A stretch of 22,857 bases of DNA from assembly GCA_016875255.1 (NCBI GenBank), contig VGRU01000035.1:1-22857 (forward strand). Reading direction: 5' to 3'. The DNA is from Deltaproteobacteria bacterium (GTDB taxonomy: Bacteria; Desulfobacterota; BSN033; UBA1163). Position 1 is the stretch's first letter; every line of letters starts with the position of its first letter. Of this stretch, positions 8,227 through 16,580 are shown one piece after another. The translations under genes were made by a program, and so were the position numbers. The notes below the pieces were generated by a model. The model saw only the letters and a list, made by a program, of their open reading frames with translations, did not search any database and was not told the DNA's origin.

Positions 8227-9534
8227 ATGGTTAAATATTTCCTCTATATTCTTATTCTCGTTTTCTTTTTCATCCCATCGGTCGAGGCAAGGGTCTATCT
8301 CGACATCAATGCTCCCACCTTTGTCCAGATTCCCATCATCCTTCCGAAGTGGAAATCAGTTGATAAAACGCCCCCAGCCCTCACAGCCAAGATCTATGAG
8401 GTCCTGGTCAATGACCTTGCTCTCTCAGGGTTCTTCAAAGTGATCGATCATTCGCTTCTCCCGATCTATCTCAAAGAGAAGGAAGGCATCCCCGGCATGC
8501 TCTCCATTCAGGAATGGGCCTCTTCAGGCGGAGAGATCCTCCTCGCAGGAGAGGCAACCCTTGAGGGGGATGGCCTCAATCTAAGATTGAAATTTCATCT
8601 TGTCGATCTGGTGGAGCAAAAACACCTCGTGGGAAAACAATACGATGGGCATCTCCAGAACTTTCGAAATATGGTTCACCGCATTGCGGATGAAGTCATC
8701 TTCCACCTCACGGGCGAGATGGGGGTTCACAATACGAAAATGGCCTATGTGATCCGACAGGGAGAAAGTAGAGAGATCTTTATCGCAGACTTTGATGGCG
8801 CCAATGTGAGACCCCTGACCCAGAACCAGTCTATCAATGTTTCTCCGGTCTGGACGCCTGATAACCAGAAGATCGCTTTCACCTCCTACCTCAAGAGGAA
8901 TCCGGATCTCTACCGGATCGATTTAAACGGCAAGAATCTTCAGCGGTTCTCCTCCCATCCCGGCCTGAACGTCTCTCCCTCCTGGTCGCCTGACGGAAAA
9001 CAGATCGCCCTGATGATGGGAAAGGAGGGAAAATCGGACATCTATCTCCTTGACGCCAATGGCGGGAATCCGAGGAGGCTCACCAGTGGCCATGGGAATG
9101 AATCCACGCCGAGATGGTCTCCTGACGGCCAGCAGATTGTTTTCTCCTCGGACCGTTCGGGCTCGCCCCAGATTTATATCATGTCATTGGATGGTGCCAA
9201 TGTCCGCCGCCTCACCTATGAGGGAAACTACAATACCAGCCCTTCCTGGTCTCCCAAAAGGGACCGGATCGCTTTCTGCGGAAGGGCAGGAGGCCAATTT
9301 CATATTTTCACCATTGGAGCCGACGGATCCGGGCTAAAAAAATTAACCCCCAATGGCAGTAACAATGAAAGCCCCTGTTGGTCGCCGGACGGCCGTTACA
9401 TTGCCTTTAGTTCGACTCGACTGGGTGGAGGATCGAGGATTTATATCATGAACGCCAATGGATTCAATCAGAGGCCTCTCACGACATCGAAAGGAGGTGA
9501 ATCAAGCCCGGCATGGTCCAAACGCTTTGAATAG
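8227..9534 (+). CDS. tolB: Tol-Pal system periplasmic propeller protein TolB
   Basis: A 435-residue periplasmic protein that links TolA to Pal during envelope constriction and outer-membrane maintenance. A signal peptide is clear (MVKYFLYILILVFFF then S-V-E-A). The N-terminal alpha/beta domain spans about 25-165, with F-F-K-V-I-D and the G-E-I-L-L-A-G segment. The C-terminal six-bladed propeller shows the repeated S-P-x-W-S-P-D-G-x-x-I-A-F motif (for example S-P-S-W-S-P-D-G-K-Q-I-A-L, T-P-R-W-S-P-D-G-Q-Q-I-V-F, S-P-C-W-S-P-D-G-R-Y-I-A-F), the last blade ending in S-P-A-W-S. Length is typical. It starts 3 bp after the tolA stop with no clear Shine-Dalgarno of its own, so translation is probably coupled. 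Confidence 0.96.
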   Translation: MVKYFLYILILVFFFIPSVEARVYLDINAPTFVQIPIILPKWKSVDKTPPALTAKIYEVLVNDLALSGFFKVIDHSLLPIYLKEKEGIPGMLSIQEWASSGGEILLAGEATLEGDGLNLRLKFHLVDLVEQKHLVGKQYDGHLQNFRNMVHRIADEVIFHLTGEMGVHNTKMAYVIRQGESREIFIADFDGANVRPLTQNQSINVSPVWTPDNQKIAFTSYLKRNPDLYRIDLNGKNLQRFSSHPGLNVSPSWSPDGKQIALMMGKEGKSDIYLLDANGGNPRRLTSGHGNESTPRWSPDGQQIVFSSDRSGSPQIYIMSLDGANVRRLTYEGNYNTSPSWSPKRDRIAFCGRAGGQFHIFTIGADGSGLKKLTPNGSNNESPCWSPDGRYIAFSSTRLGGGSRIYIMNANGFNQRPLTTSKGGESSPAWSKRFE

Positions 9535-9573
9535 TTCGTCATTTTAAAAAATTATACATAGAGGAGGTTTACC

Positions 9574-10203
9574 ATGAAGAGAAAAAGCTATGTCGTTTCA
9601 ATCATTTTCATCCTCTGCATCGGCCTGATCCTGATGGGCTGCCCCAAGAAGACGGTCGTGAAGGATGAGCCCTCGGCCAAGGCAGAGGCGGCAAAAATCG
9701 AAGCGGAACGGATCGCCAAAGAGAAGGAAAAGGAAGCCAAGGAAAAAGAAGTGAAGGAGAGGGAAGCGGCGAGATTAAAAGAAAAAGAAGAGCAGGCGAA
9801 AAGGGAATTTGAAAGAAGTCTCGTGGCCAAGAGGACGCCCGGAATCGAGGGGGAGGTCTTTGAAAGCGGTCTGCTCAAACCCATTTTCTTCGATTTTGAC
9901 AAATACGATATCCGGCCTGCCGATGCAGAAATCTTGAAAGGGAACTCCGCTCTCTTAAAGAAATTTCCCAATGTGAAGATTCAGATCGAAGGCCACTGCG
10001 ATGAGAGAGGAACCAATGAATATAACCTTGCCCTCGGGGAGAGAAGGGCAAATAGCACCAAGAAATATCTTACATCTCTCGGAATTGCAGCGGACCGTGT
10101 CTCCACGATCAGTTACGGTGAAGAGAAGCCTTTTGATCCCGCTCACAATGAAGAAGCGTGGGCCAAGAACCGGAGGGCTCATTTTTTAATCACTGCCAAA
10201 TAA
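9574..10203 (+). CDS. pal: Peptidoglycan-associated lipoprotein Pal
   Basis: A 209-residue outer-membrane lipoprotein that binds peptidoglycan and TolB. The signal peptide ends in L-M-G-C with the lipidated cysteine at position 23. A long, charged Lys/Glu/Ala coiled-coil spacer (about 35-90) separates the lipid anchor from the C-terminal OmpA-like domain (about 100-209). That domain carries P-I-F-F-D-F-D-K-Y-D-I-R, the peptidoglycan-binding G-H-C-D-E-R-G-T-N-E-Y-N-L-A-L-G-E-R-R-A and a final N-R-R-A-H-F. The charged spacer makes it longer than E. coli Pal (173 residues). A GAGGAGG precedes the ATG. It lies 39 bp after tolB and 25 bp before the cpoB gene. Confidence 0.96.
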   Translation: MKRKSYVVSIIFILCIGLILMGCPKKTVVKDEPSAKAEAAKIEAERIAKEKEKEAKEKEVKEREAARLKEKEEQAKREFERSLVAKRTPGIEGEVFESGLLKPIFFDFDKYDIRPADAEILKGNSALLKKFPNVKIQIEGHCDERGTNEYNLALGERRANSTKKYLTSLGIAADRVSTISYGEEKPFDPAHNEEAWAKNRRAHFLITAK

Positions 10204-10228
10204 GAAGATCCTTAACGGGAGAACCAAT

Positions 10229-11215
10229 ATGAAAAAGGGTGACGGTAAGAGATGGGGAATCATCCTTGGGGTGGTGCTGTCCCTTTACGGGTGCGCTACC
10301 ACGGGCGATGTCCAGGTTCTTGACAAGGATATCCAGAGGCTCGATTTACAACTAAGCCAGATCCAAAAAGAGAAGGAATCGATCAAAAAAGAGATCGAAA
10401 TGATTCGAACGGAATTGACCGCCTTTAAAAAGGAGACCGAAACGAATCACTCCTCCCTGCAGGCAGAAAACCAGAAGACTAAGGCTGACCTCTTCCTTCG
10501 CCTCGAAACCCTTCAATCTGAGATGCGGACCCTCTCCACGGGCGTGGAGGAGTATAAGCAGTTCCTCAAAACGCCTTCCAAAGAGGTCGCACGGGTGAAG
10601 GAAGATGTCGAAGTCCGGTTAAGAATTCTGGAAGAAAAAGGGAAAACCTTTGAGGAGCGAAACCGTTCCATCGAGGAGAGGAATCGGTCTTTCGAAGAGA
10701 GAAATCGATTTTACGATGAACGGCTAAAGGGGATGGAGGATCGTCTCAAAGGCCTGGACGCAAAATTGACTGCGAAGCTGACGGAGATGGAGAAAGCGAT
10801 CCCGCCGAAAGAGCCTCCGGCCGAGCCGAAGGCGCCCTCCACGACAGCAGGGAATCTCTACAAGGACGCTTACGAGACCTTCCAGAAGGGAGACCTGGAC
10901 GGAGGCCGGAGAAAATTCGAGGCATTCCTCAAAACCTATCCCAATATGGAACTCTCTGATAATGCCCAGTTCTGGATCGGGGAAACCTACTTTCTGAAAA
11001 AAGATTTTGAGAAGGCCATTCTCGAATATGAAAAGGTGATCGTCAAATATCCAGAGGGAGACAAGGTCTCTTCAGCCCTGCTCAAACAGGGCCTGGCCTT
11101 TCTGGAATTGGGTGATAAAACAAATGCCAGAAACCTTCTGAAACGGGTCGCCGACCGGTTCCCCCAGACCGAACAGGCGAACATCGCGAAGAAAAAACTG
11201 GAAACCATCAAGTAA
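10229..11215 (+). CDS. cpoB: Lipoprotein form of CpoB/YbgF, Tol-Pal coordinator
   Basis: A 328-residue envelope protein of the Tol-Pal cluster. In E. coli CpoB coordinates peptidoglycan synthesis with outer-membrane constriction. The N-terminal signal ends L-S-L-Y-G-C, so Cys22 is predicted to be lipidated, unlike the soluble periplasmic E. coli protein. Residues about 30-195 are coiled coil, including five consecutive heptads (T-F-E-E-R-N-R, S-I-E-E-R-N-R, S-F-E-E-R-N-R, F-Y-D-E-R-L-K, G-M-E-D-R-L-K). A proline-rich hinge (P-P-K-E-P-P-A-E-P-K) follows. The C-terminus has three TPR units (Y-K-D-A-Y-E-T-F-Q-K-G-D-L, A-Q-F-W-I-G-E-T-Y-F, L-K-Q-G-L-A-F-L-E-L-G-D) ending in A-K-K-K-L. It is last in the tol cluster and is followed within 10 bp by palindrome B1. 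Confidence 0.92.
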   Translation: MKKGDGKRWGIILGVVLSLYGCATTGDVQVLDKDIQRLDLQLSQIQKEKESIKKEIEMIRTELTAFKKETETNHSSLQAENQKTKADLFLRLETLQSEMRTLSTGVEEYKQFLKTPSKEVARVKEDVEVRLRILEEKGKTFEERNRSIEERNRSFEERNRFYDERLKGMEDRLKGLDAKLTAKLTEMEKAIPPKEPPAEPKAPSTTAGNLYKDAYETFQKGDLDGGRRKFEAFLKTYPNMELSDNAQFWIGETYFLKKDFEKAILEYEKVIVKYPEGDKVSSALLKQGLAFLELGDKTNARNLLKRVADRFPQTEQANIAKKKLETIK

Positions 11216-11221
11216 AATCTT

Positions 11222-11290
11222 GAAGGTTGAGGGTGGAAAGTTGAAAATAGATTTAAAAGATTTTTATAGCTTTCCACCCCCATTCTCAAC
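11222..11290. repeat. Palindromic heptamer-unit repeat, family B copy 1
   Basis: Begins 7 bp after the cpoB stop. GGGTGGAAAG (11231-11240) is the exact reverse complement of 11270-11279, and GTTGAG (11226-11231) pairs with 11285-11290. The left arm reads as 7-nt units GTTGAGG, GTGGAAA, GTTGAAA. There is no T run after the stem, so it is not a classical terminator. The following spacer to the antitoxin (11291-11448) holds a small CTGCC/GGCAG hairpin at 11378-11391 and no gene. Confidence 0.65.
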
Positions 11291-11448
11291 ATACTCTTCT
11301 CACCTCCCCAAGCCTATTTATTGACCCTGTCACGAATGATATTGACAAAAGGGCTGCATTCCTAAGACGTTGACAGTCTGCCGATAGGCAGTAAAGCATT
11401 CTCTGCCGGTGGGTAATTCCATTTCAAAGAGCTAATGTATTACAAATA

Positions 11449-11477
11449 TTGACATTTTAAATGTCATAAATTATGAT
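11449..11477 (+). promoter_or_regulatory. Promoter of the antitoxin-toxin operon
   Basis: TTGACA (11449-11454), 17-nt spacer, TATGAT (11472-11477). This is a perfect -35 and a one-mismatch -10 at ideal spacing, the best promoter in the window. Transcription would start near 11484, about 23 nt before the ATG at 11507. Confidence 0.85.
11450..11476. promoter_or_regulatory. Two operator-like palindromes over the toxin-antitoxin promoter
   Basis: TGACATTTTAAATGTCA (11450-11466) is a perfect 8-1-8 palindrome over the -35 hexamer and spacer. TCATAAATTATGA (11464-11476) is a perfect 6-1-6 palindrome over the -10 hexamer. Their centres are 12 bp apart, and both share TCAT/ATGA-type half-sites. RHH antitoxins normally bind such palindromes and repress their own operon. 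That use is inferred. Confidence 0.65.
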
Positions 11478-11506
11478 GTAATAGAAATACACACTTGGAG
11501 GACACA

Positions 11507-11728
11507 ATGGGCTCTACTCGTATCAATATCAGCATCCCTCAGGAAGTTTACACAGAACTTTCTGAAATCGAGCCTCGGAAAAGGAGTCGATTTATCACTG
11601 AAGCAGTGAAACATTTTCTTAAAGAGAAAAAGGAAAGGAAACTCGCGGCTGAATATCAGGAAGCGGCAGAAGAAATGAGGCGAATCAACCAGGAGCTTGA
11701 AGGAGTGACATCCGATGGTCTCGATTAA
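11507..11728 (+). CDS. Ribbon-helix-helix antitoxin (EndoAI/MazE-type)
   Basis: A 73-residue antitoxin that should neutralise the MazF-like toxin and repress the operon. The ATG at 11507 is chosen because GGAGG (11497-11501) lies 5 nt upstream, while the in-frame TTG at 11495 overlaps that site. The N-terminus T-R-I-N-I-S-I-P is the DNA-binding beta strand of an RHH fold. The two helices follow (about 14-42: E-V-Y-T-E-L-S-E-I, then R-S-R-F-I-T-E-A-V-K-H-F-L). The charged C-terminal tail (about 43-73) would be the toxin-wrapping segment. Its last 14 nt overlap the toxin gene. It belongs to the RHH type paired with MazF in Bacillus (EndoAI), not the AbrB-fold MazE of E. coli. Confidence 0.88.
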   Translation: MGSTRINISIPQEVYTELSEIEPRKRSRFITEAVKHFLKEKKERKLAAEYQEAAEEMRRINQELEGVTSDGLD

Positions 11729-12059
11729 GCGAGGGGAAATTTTCCTGGTCAACTTCGACCCAACGCTTGGGGCCGAAGCCAGAAAGATCCGACCTGCTGT
11801 TGTGGTATCAAACGATATCAACAATGTTTACTCTCCGATCGTCTCTATTTCACCCATCACTTCAAGCGTGACCAAGGTCTACTCCTTCGAGGTGGAGATC
11901 CCTACTGGCATGGGCGGATTAAAAACCCGATCCAAAATCATGGTCAACCAAACCCGAGCCGTTGATAAGGTCCGGCTCATAAAAAAATTGGGCCTCCTTC
12001 CAGAGAAAATGATGATCGAGGTCAATCGAGGCCTAAAACTCCACTACGACCTTGAATGA
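11715..12059 (+). CDS. mazF: MazF/PemK-family endoribonuclease toxin
   Basis: A 114-residue toxin that should cleave single-stranded RNA at short specific sequences. The N-terminus K-R-G-E-I-F-L-V-N-F-D-P-T-L-G-A-E and R-P-A-V-V-V-S-N-D are the PemK/MazF signatures. Arg26 and Thr49 (in S-P-I-T-S) correspond in position to the catalytic Arg25 and Thr48 of Bacillus MazF, so the enzyme looks intact. The C-terminal V-N-Q-T-R-A-V-D-K-V-R-L is also conserved. The start overlaps the antitoxin end by 14 nt, giving the usual coupled antitoxin-first order. Target specificity cannot be read from sequence. An intrinsic terminator follows at 12186-12213. Confidence 0.93.
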   Translation: MVSIKRGEIFLVNFDPTLGAEARKIRPAVVVSNDINNVYSPIVSISPITSSVTKVYSFEVEIPTGMGGLKTRSKIMVNQTRAVDKVRLIKKLGLLPEKMMIEVNRGLKLHYDLE

Positions 12060-12185
12060 AATGATTTTTCGCTAACCCCTATCTCCACCTATTGTCACCA
12101 AAGGCAGAAGGGTCAGATCTCAACATTCAACAAGTTAAGTTTTTGGTTCATCGGAAGGTTATTTGGCTGAGTATGGAAAGTAAAT

Positions 12186-12213
12186 CCCTCATGATGATGG
12201 GGGTATTTTTCTT
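12186..12213 (+). terminator. Intrinsic terminator of the toxin-antitoxin operon
   Basis: A 7-bp stem CCCTCAT (12186-12192) / ATGGGGG (12197-12203) with one G-U pair and a GATG loop, followed by a T-rich tract (12204-12213). It lies 127 bp after the toxin stop. The stretch 12060-12370 holds only this and the convergent rpoC terminator; I see no gene in it. Confidence 0.65.
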
Positions 12214-12309
12214 GTAATCTTCACCCTGTTTCAATGTCCCCTGCCTTTTGGGTATGTCGGTGACTCCCCTCAGAATAAGACATTTCAATCGTGCCGGGTA
12301 CACAAAAGA

Positions 12310-12345
12310 AAAGGCCCATTCCCCGGACTGCAAGAATGGGCCTTT
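12310..12345 (-). terminator. Terminator of the rplA-rplJ-rplL-rpoB-rpoC operon
   Basis: A perfect 12-bp stem AAAGGCCCATTC (12310-12321) / GAATGGGCCTTT (12334-12345) with a 12-nt loop, 25 bp after the rpoC stop. On the minus strand it is followed by TCTTTTG. On the plus strand it is followed by ATTGTTTTT, so it can act in both directions between the two convergent operons. Confidence 0.85.
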
Positions 12346-12370
12346 ATTGTTTTTAAATTTATACAGGATT

Positions 12371-15300
12371 TTATGCTGAGGTTTCTCCCGAACCCTCCGC
12401 CATCGCCTCCTCGCCGGTATACCCTTCCACCCAGAGATCCCGTCTCTTGTATTTGGCAAGGCCGGTTCCGGCCGGAATGAGGCGGCCCATAATCACATTC
12501 TCTTTCAACCCTTTCAAAGGATCGACCTTCCCTGCGACGGCGGCCTGAGTCAGAACCTTGGTCGTCTCCTGGAAGGAGGCCGCAGAAATAAAACTGTCCG
12601 TGATGAGGGAGGCCTTGGTAATGCCCAGGAAGAGAGGCTCTGCAACCGCCGGTTTGCCGCCCTCTCTGAGCGCCCGTTCATTCTCCTCCTCAAAGGTCAA
12701 CTTTTCCACCTGATCGTCCACCAGGAAATGCGTATCACCTACCTCTTTGACCCTCACCCTCTTGAGCATCTGGCGGACGATCACCTCAATATGTTTGTCG
12801 TTAATCTTCACTCCCTGGAGTTTATAAACCTCCTGGATCTCGTCGACCAGGTATCGGGCCAGGGCCTTGTCACCCCGCACCCTCAGGATGTCGTGTGGAT
12901 TGGCCGGGCCATCCATCAAGGCCTCCCCGGCTTTGACCTGATCTCCTTCATGAACGCTTACATGTTTTCCCCTCGGAATCATGTACTCCTTCAATTCGCC
13001 CACTTCGGGCCGGATGATCACCTTTCTCTTCCCTTTCAGATCCTTGCCAAACTCAACTGCCCCGTCGATATCGCTGATCAGAGCGAACTCTTTCGGCTTT
13101 CGAGCCTCGAAAAGCTCGGCGACCCTGGGAAGCCCTCCGGTGATGTCCTTTGTCTTCGTGGTCTCCCTCGGTATTTTGACGATCACATCACCTGCCTCCA
13201 CCATATCCCCTTCTGAAGCAAAGATATTCGCTCCAACGGGAAGAAGATACCGGGCCTGGGAGGTCGATCCCGGAAGGTTCATCGTTTTGCCTTTCTCATC
13301 CTTGATCGAAATCCTTGGCCGAACATCCGGGTCTTTCGATTCGATGATCACCTTTCTCGAAAGGCCGGTAAACTCATCGACCTGTTCCTGCATCGTCGTC
13401 CCTTCGATGATATCTCCGAATTTGACCCGGCCCGAAACTTCCGTGAGGACAGGAATGGAGTAGGGATCCCATTCCGCCAGCATCTCCCCTTCCTTCACCT
13501 TTTGCCCATCCTTCACCCTCAATTTGGCTCCATAGATGACGGAGTAACGCCGTCGCTCTCTTCCGTTCTCATCAAGAACGGAAATTTCGCCGTTCCGGTT
13601 CATCACGATCAGATGCCCCTCACGGTTCTTGACCGTTTTGAGGTTGATAAATTTAATCTTTCCCTCAATCCGGCTCTCGAGCGTTGTTTGCTCAGCCCGG
13701 CGGCTGGCCGCTCCTCCGATATGAAAGGTCCGCATGGTCAACTGCGTGCCGGGCTCTCCGATGGACTGGGCCGCGATGATCCCGATCGCTTCTCCCATAT
13801 TGACCAGTCTTCCCCTGGCCAGATCTCTTCCATAACAGAGGGCGCACACCCCCCGCCTCGATTTACAGGTGAGCACGGATCGGATTTTGACTCGATCAAT
13901 TCCAGAATCCTCAATGCGCTCGGAGAGGGCCTCATCAATCTCTTCATTTCCTTTGACGATCACCTCATCGGTAAAGGGATCGCGGACATCCTCCAGGGCC
14001 ACCCTGCCTAAAATACGTTCCCTCATCGATTCGATGATCTCTCCTCCTTCCATAAGGGATTCAACTTCAATGCCGTCCAGCGTCCCGCAGTCATTTTCGC
14101 TAATCACCACATCTTGTGCCACATCGACCAGCCGCCGGGTCAGGTATCCTGCGTTGGCTGTCTTCAAAGCCGTATCGGCCAGACCCTTTCGCGCGCCGTG
14201 GGTCGAGATGAAGTACTGGAGGACCGTCAGGCCTTCACGGAAGTTGGCCGTGATCGGAGTCTCAATGATCTCACCGGAGGGTTTCGCCATCAGCCCGCGC
14301 ATCCCGGCTAACTGCCTTACCTGCTGGGCGCTTCCCCTGGCTCCGGAGTCCGCCATCATATAGATGGGGTTGAAACTATCGATCATCCTCTTCTCTCCCG
14401 CTTTCCCCTCAATGGTCTCGCTTCCAAGTTCTTTCAGCATCACATCAGCGATATTCTCTGTCACCTGCGCCCAGATGTCGATGACCTTGTTATATCGCTC
14501 TCCGTCGGTGATCAACCCTTCGGTATATTGATCCTGAACCCTTTCAATCTCTTCCTGAGCCCCTTGCAGAAGATCCTTTTTATTGGAAGGGATGAGCATA
14601 TCTCCCACGGAGATGGAAAGCCCGGCGGTCGTGGCGTAACGGTATCCCAGGCTCTTTAAACGGTCGGAGAGCAGCACGGTCTTCTTGTCGCCGCATAACC
14701 GGTAGCAGTAGTCAACGAGATTGGCCATGTCGCTCTTCTTCATCACCTTATTGACCAAGGCGAAGGGAATCTCTTCAGGAAGGATCTCCCTGAGGAGCAT
14801 ACGGCCAACCGTCGTCTCAACCGATGTCCCATCGATTCGGACCTTGATCCGGGCATGGAGATCCGCCTCATTCGAATCATAAGCGATGCGGACCTCATCC
14901 GGATTTGAAAACACTTTCCCCTCTCCCCTGACATTGGGTCTTTCCCGGGTCATATAATAGATGCCGAGGACAATATCCTGTGTGGGCACGATGATCGGTT
15001 TCCCGCTGGCGGGCGAGAGGATGTTATTCGTGGACATCATCAGGATCCGGGCCTCTGACTGGGCCTCGACCGAGAGAGGGACGTGGACCGCCATCTGGTC
15101 TCCATCGAAATCCGCATTGAATGCAGCGCACACCAGGGGATGAAGCTGAATCGCCTTGCCTTCGATTAAGATGGGTTCAAAGGCCTGGATTCCCAGACGG
15201 TGAAGGGTTGGCGCACGGTTCAGGAGCACAGGATGCTCCCGGATCACCTCATCCAGGACATCCCACACCTCGGGTCTCTCCTTCTCGATCATCTTTTTAG

Positions 15301-16489
15301 CGCTCTTGATCGTTGAGGCCAGACCCTTGGCTTCAAGGCGATGGTAGATAAAGGGTTTGAAAAGTTCGAGCGCCATCTTCTTGGGAAGACCGCACTGATG
15401 CAATTTCAATTCAGGGCCGACCACAATCACCGAACGGCCCGAATAGTCGACCCGCTTCCCCAGAAGGTTCTGCCGGAAACGGCCCTGTTTTCCTCTGAGC
15501 ATATCGCTGAGTGATTTGAGGGGTTTCTTGTTGGCCCCAAGGATGGTCTTCCCTCTCTTACCATTGTCGAAGAGGGCATCGACCGATTCCTGAAGCATCC
15601 GCTTCTCGTTCCGGATGATGATTTCCGGCGCATTCAATTCGAGGAGTCGTTTGAGACGATTGTTCCGGTTGATCACTCTTCGATAGAGGTCATTGAGGTC
15701 GGAAGTCGCAAACCGGCCTCCATCGAGAGGGACGAGAGGGCGAAGATCCGGGGGAATGACAGGGACCACCTCAAGGATCATCCATTCCGGTTTGTTTCCC
15801 GATTCGAGGAAGGATTCGATGATCTTCAGCCTCTTCGCCAGACGCTTCTTTTTGGCCTCTGAGGCTGTCTCTTTCATCTCCGTCCGGAGTTTCTTCGATA
15901 GCTCCTTCACATTGGTGTTCTTCAATAGCTCCCGAATCGCCTCCGCTCCCTGGGAGACGGCGAGATCCTCCCCGTATTTCTCTTTTGCTTCCCGGTATCG
16001 CTCCTCGGAAAGAATCTCTCCCTTCTTCAGCGGAGTCCCCTTTCCATCGATCACGAGATAAGCCTCGAAATAGAGAATCCGCTCCAGCTCTCTCAGGGTC
16101 ATATCCGCAAGAATGCCGATCTTGCTCGGAATGGACTTGAGAAACCAGATATGAGCCACGGGGGTGGCCAGCCGGATATGGCCCATCCTCTCCCTTCTCA
16201 CTTTCGACTGGATGACCTCCACTCCGCACTTTTCGCAGACGATTCCCCGGTGTTTCATCCGTTTGTACTTGCCGCAATTACATTCATAATCCTTGGTGGG
16301 GCCGAAGATTTTCGCACAGAAGAGCCCGTCTTTCTCCGGCTTAAAGGTCCGGTAGTTGATCGTCTCGGGCTTTTTCACCTCACCATGAGACCATGACTCG
16401 ATCTTCTCCGGTGAGGCAATGGAGATCCGGATGGCATTATAGCTGATGGGGCTCTTCCCTTTATCGAAGAATGACAAATAATCTTCCAA
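12371..16489 (-). CDS. rpoC: RNA polymerase beta' subunit RpoC
   Basis: The 1372-residue largest subunit of RNA polymerase. The start is a TTG at 16489-16487: it has AAGGAGG six nt upstream, gives [12 protein letters not shown], and puts the zinc-ribbon cysteines at C70, C72, C85, C88 and the catalytic N-A-D-F-D-G-D aspartates at D460, D462, D464. These are the E. coli numbers exactly. The longer open frame (from 16576) starts inside palindrome B2. The second zinc site is C801, C875, C882, C885. The trigger-loop and bridge-helix region is intact (for example [13 protein letters not shown]). The C-terminus is ordinary. It is the last gene of the operon and is followed by a strong terminator. 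Confidence 0.97.
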   Translation of the reverse strand: MEDYLSFFDKGKSPISYNAIRISIASPEKIESWSHGEVKKPETINYRTFKPEKDGLFCAKIFGPTKDYECNCGKYKRMKHRGIVCEKCGVEVIQSKVRRERMGHIRLATPVAHIWFLKSIPSKIGILADMTLRELERILYFEAYLVIDGKGTPLKKGEILSEERYREAKEKYGEDLAVSQGAEAIRELLKNTNVKELSKKLRTEMKETASEAKKKRLAKRLKIIESFLESGNKPEWMILEVVPVIPPDLRPLVPLDGGRFATSDLNDLYRRVINRNNRLKRLLELNAPEIIIRNEKRMLQESVDALFDNGKRGKTILGANKKPLKSLSDMLRGKQGRFRQNLLGKRVDYSGRSVIVVGPELKLHQCGLPKKMALELFKPFIYHRLEAKGLASTIKSAKKMIEKERPEVWDVLDEVIREHPVLLNRAPTLHRLGIQAFEPILIEGKAIQLHPLVCAAFNADFDGDQMAVHVPLSVEAQSEARILMMSTNNILSPASGKPIIVPTQDIVLGIYYMTRERPNVRGEGKVFSNPDEVRIAYDSNEADLHARIKVRIDGTSVETTVGRMLLREILPEEIPFALVNKVMKKSDMANLVDYCYRLCGDKKTVLLSDRLKSLGYRYATTAGLSISVGDMLIPSNKKDLLQGAQEEIERVQDQYTEGLITDGERYNKVIDIWAQVTENIADVMLKELGSETIEGKAGEKRMIDSFNPIYMMADSGARGSAQQVRQLAGMRGLMAKPSGEIIETPITANFREGLTVLQYFISTHGARKGLADTALKTANAGYLTRRLVDVAQDVVISENDCGTLDGIEVESLMEGGEIIESMRERILGRVALEDVRDPFTDEVIVKGNEEIDEALSERIEDSGIDRVKIRSVLTCKSRRGVCALCYGRDLARGRLVNMGEAIGIIAAQSIGEPGTQLTMRTFHIGGAASRRAEQTTLESRIEGKIKFINLKTVKNREGHLIVMNRNGEISVLDENGRERRRYSVIYGAKLRVKDGQKVKEGEMLAEWDPYSIPVLTEVSGRVKFGDIIEGTTMQEQVDEFTGLSRKVIIESKDPDVRPRISIKDEKGKTMNLPGSTSQARYLLPVGANIFASEGDMVEAGDVIVKIPRETTKTKDITGGLPRVAELFEARKPKEFALISDIDGAVEFGKDLKGKRKVIIRPEVGELKEYMIPRGKHVSVHEGDQVKAGEALMDGPANPHDILRVRGDKALARYLVDEIQEVYKLQGVKINDKHIEVIVRQMLKRVRVKEVGDTHFLVDDQVEKLTFEEENERALREGGKPAVAEPLFLGITKASLITDSFISAASFQETTKVLTQAAVAGKVDPLKGLKENVIMGRLIPAGTGLAKYKRRDLWVEGYTGEEAMAEGSGETSA

Positions 16490-16495
16490 GAGATT

Positions 16496-16502
16496 CCTCC
16501 TT
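16496..16502 (-). promoter_or_regulatory. Ribosome-binding site deciding the TTG start of rpoC
   Basis: AAGGAGG on the minus strand, six nt from the TTG at 16489. The upstream ATG of the open frame (16576) has no such site and overlaps the repeat. Confidence 0.85.
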
Positions 16503-16509
16503 TTGGTTC

Positions 16510-16580
16510 GCGGGTGGAAAGTGGAGAGTAGAAAGTGGTTAAAGGAATTTTCCACCCTCCACCTTCTACTTTCCACTCTC
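16510..16580. repeat. Palindromic heptamer-unit repeat, family B copy 2 (rpoB-rpoC spacer)
   Basis: Two 29-nt arms (16510-16538 and 16552-16580) with a 13-nt loop. 21 of 29 positions pair, and nearly all differences are transitions, some giving G-U pairs. In the transcribed direction the first arm is made of 7-nt units ATAGAGA, GTGGAAA, GTAGAAG, GTGGAGG. The first unit contains the rpoB stop codon TAG. The element fills most of the spacer and lies just before the rpoC ribosome-binding site. Confidence 0.8.

Noticed and set aside
11231..11290. Repeat B1 as the intrinsic terminator of the tol-pal operon
   Set aside because: The 10-bp stem has a 29-nt loop and no T run after it. It fits the dispersed repeat family better.
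11320..11460. Several TTGAC hexamers as a tandem promoter array
   Set aside because: Only the one at 11449 has a matching -10 at a proper distance. The others look like chance occurrences.
12148..12459. 103-codon minus-strand open frame overlapping the 3' end of rpoC
   Set aside because: It runs through the rpoC terminator hairpin and reads rpoC in another frame. Its translation shows no domain.
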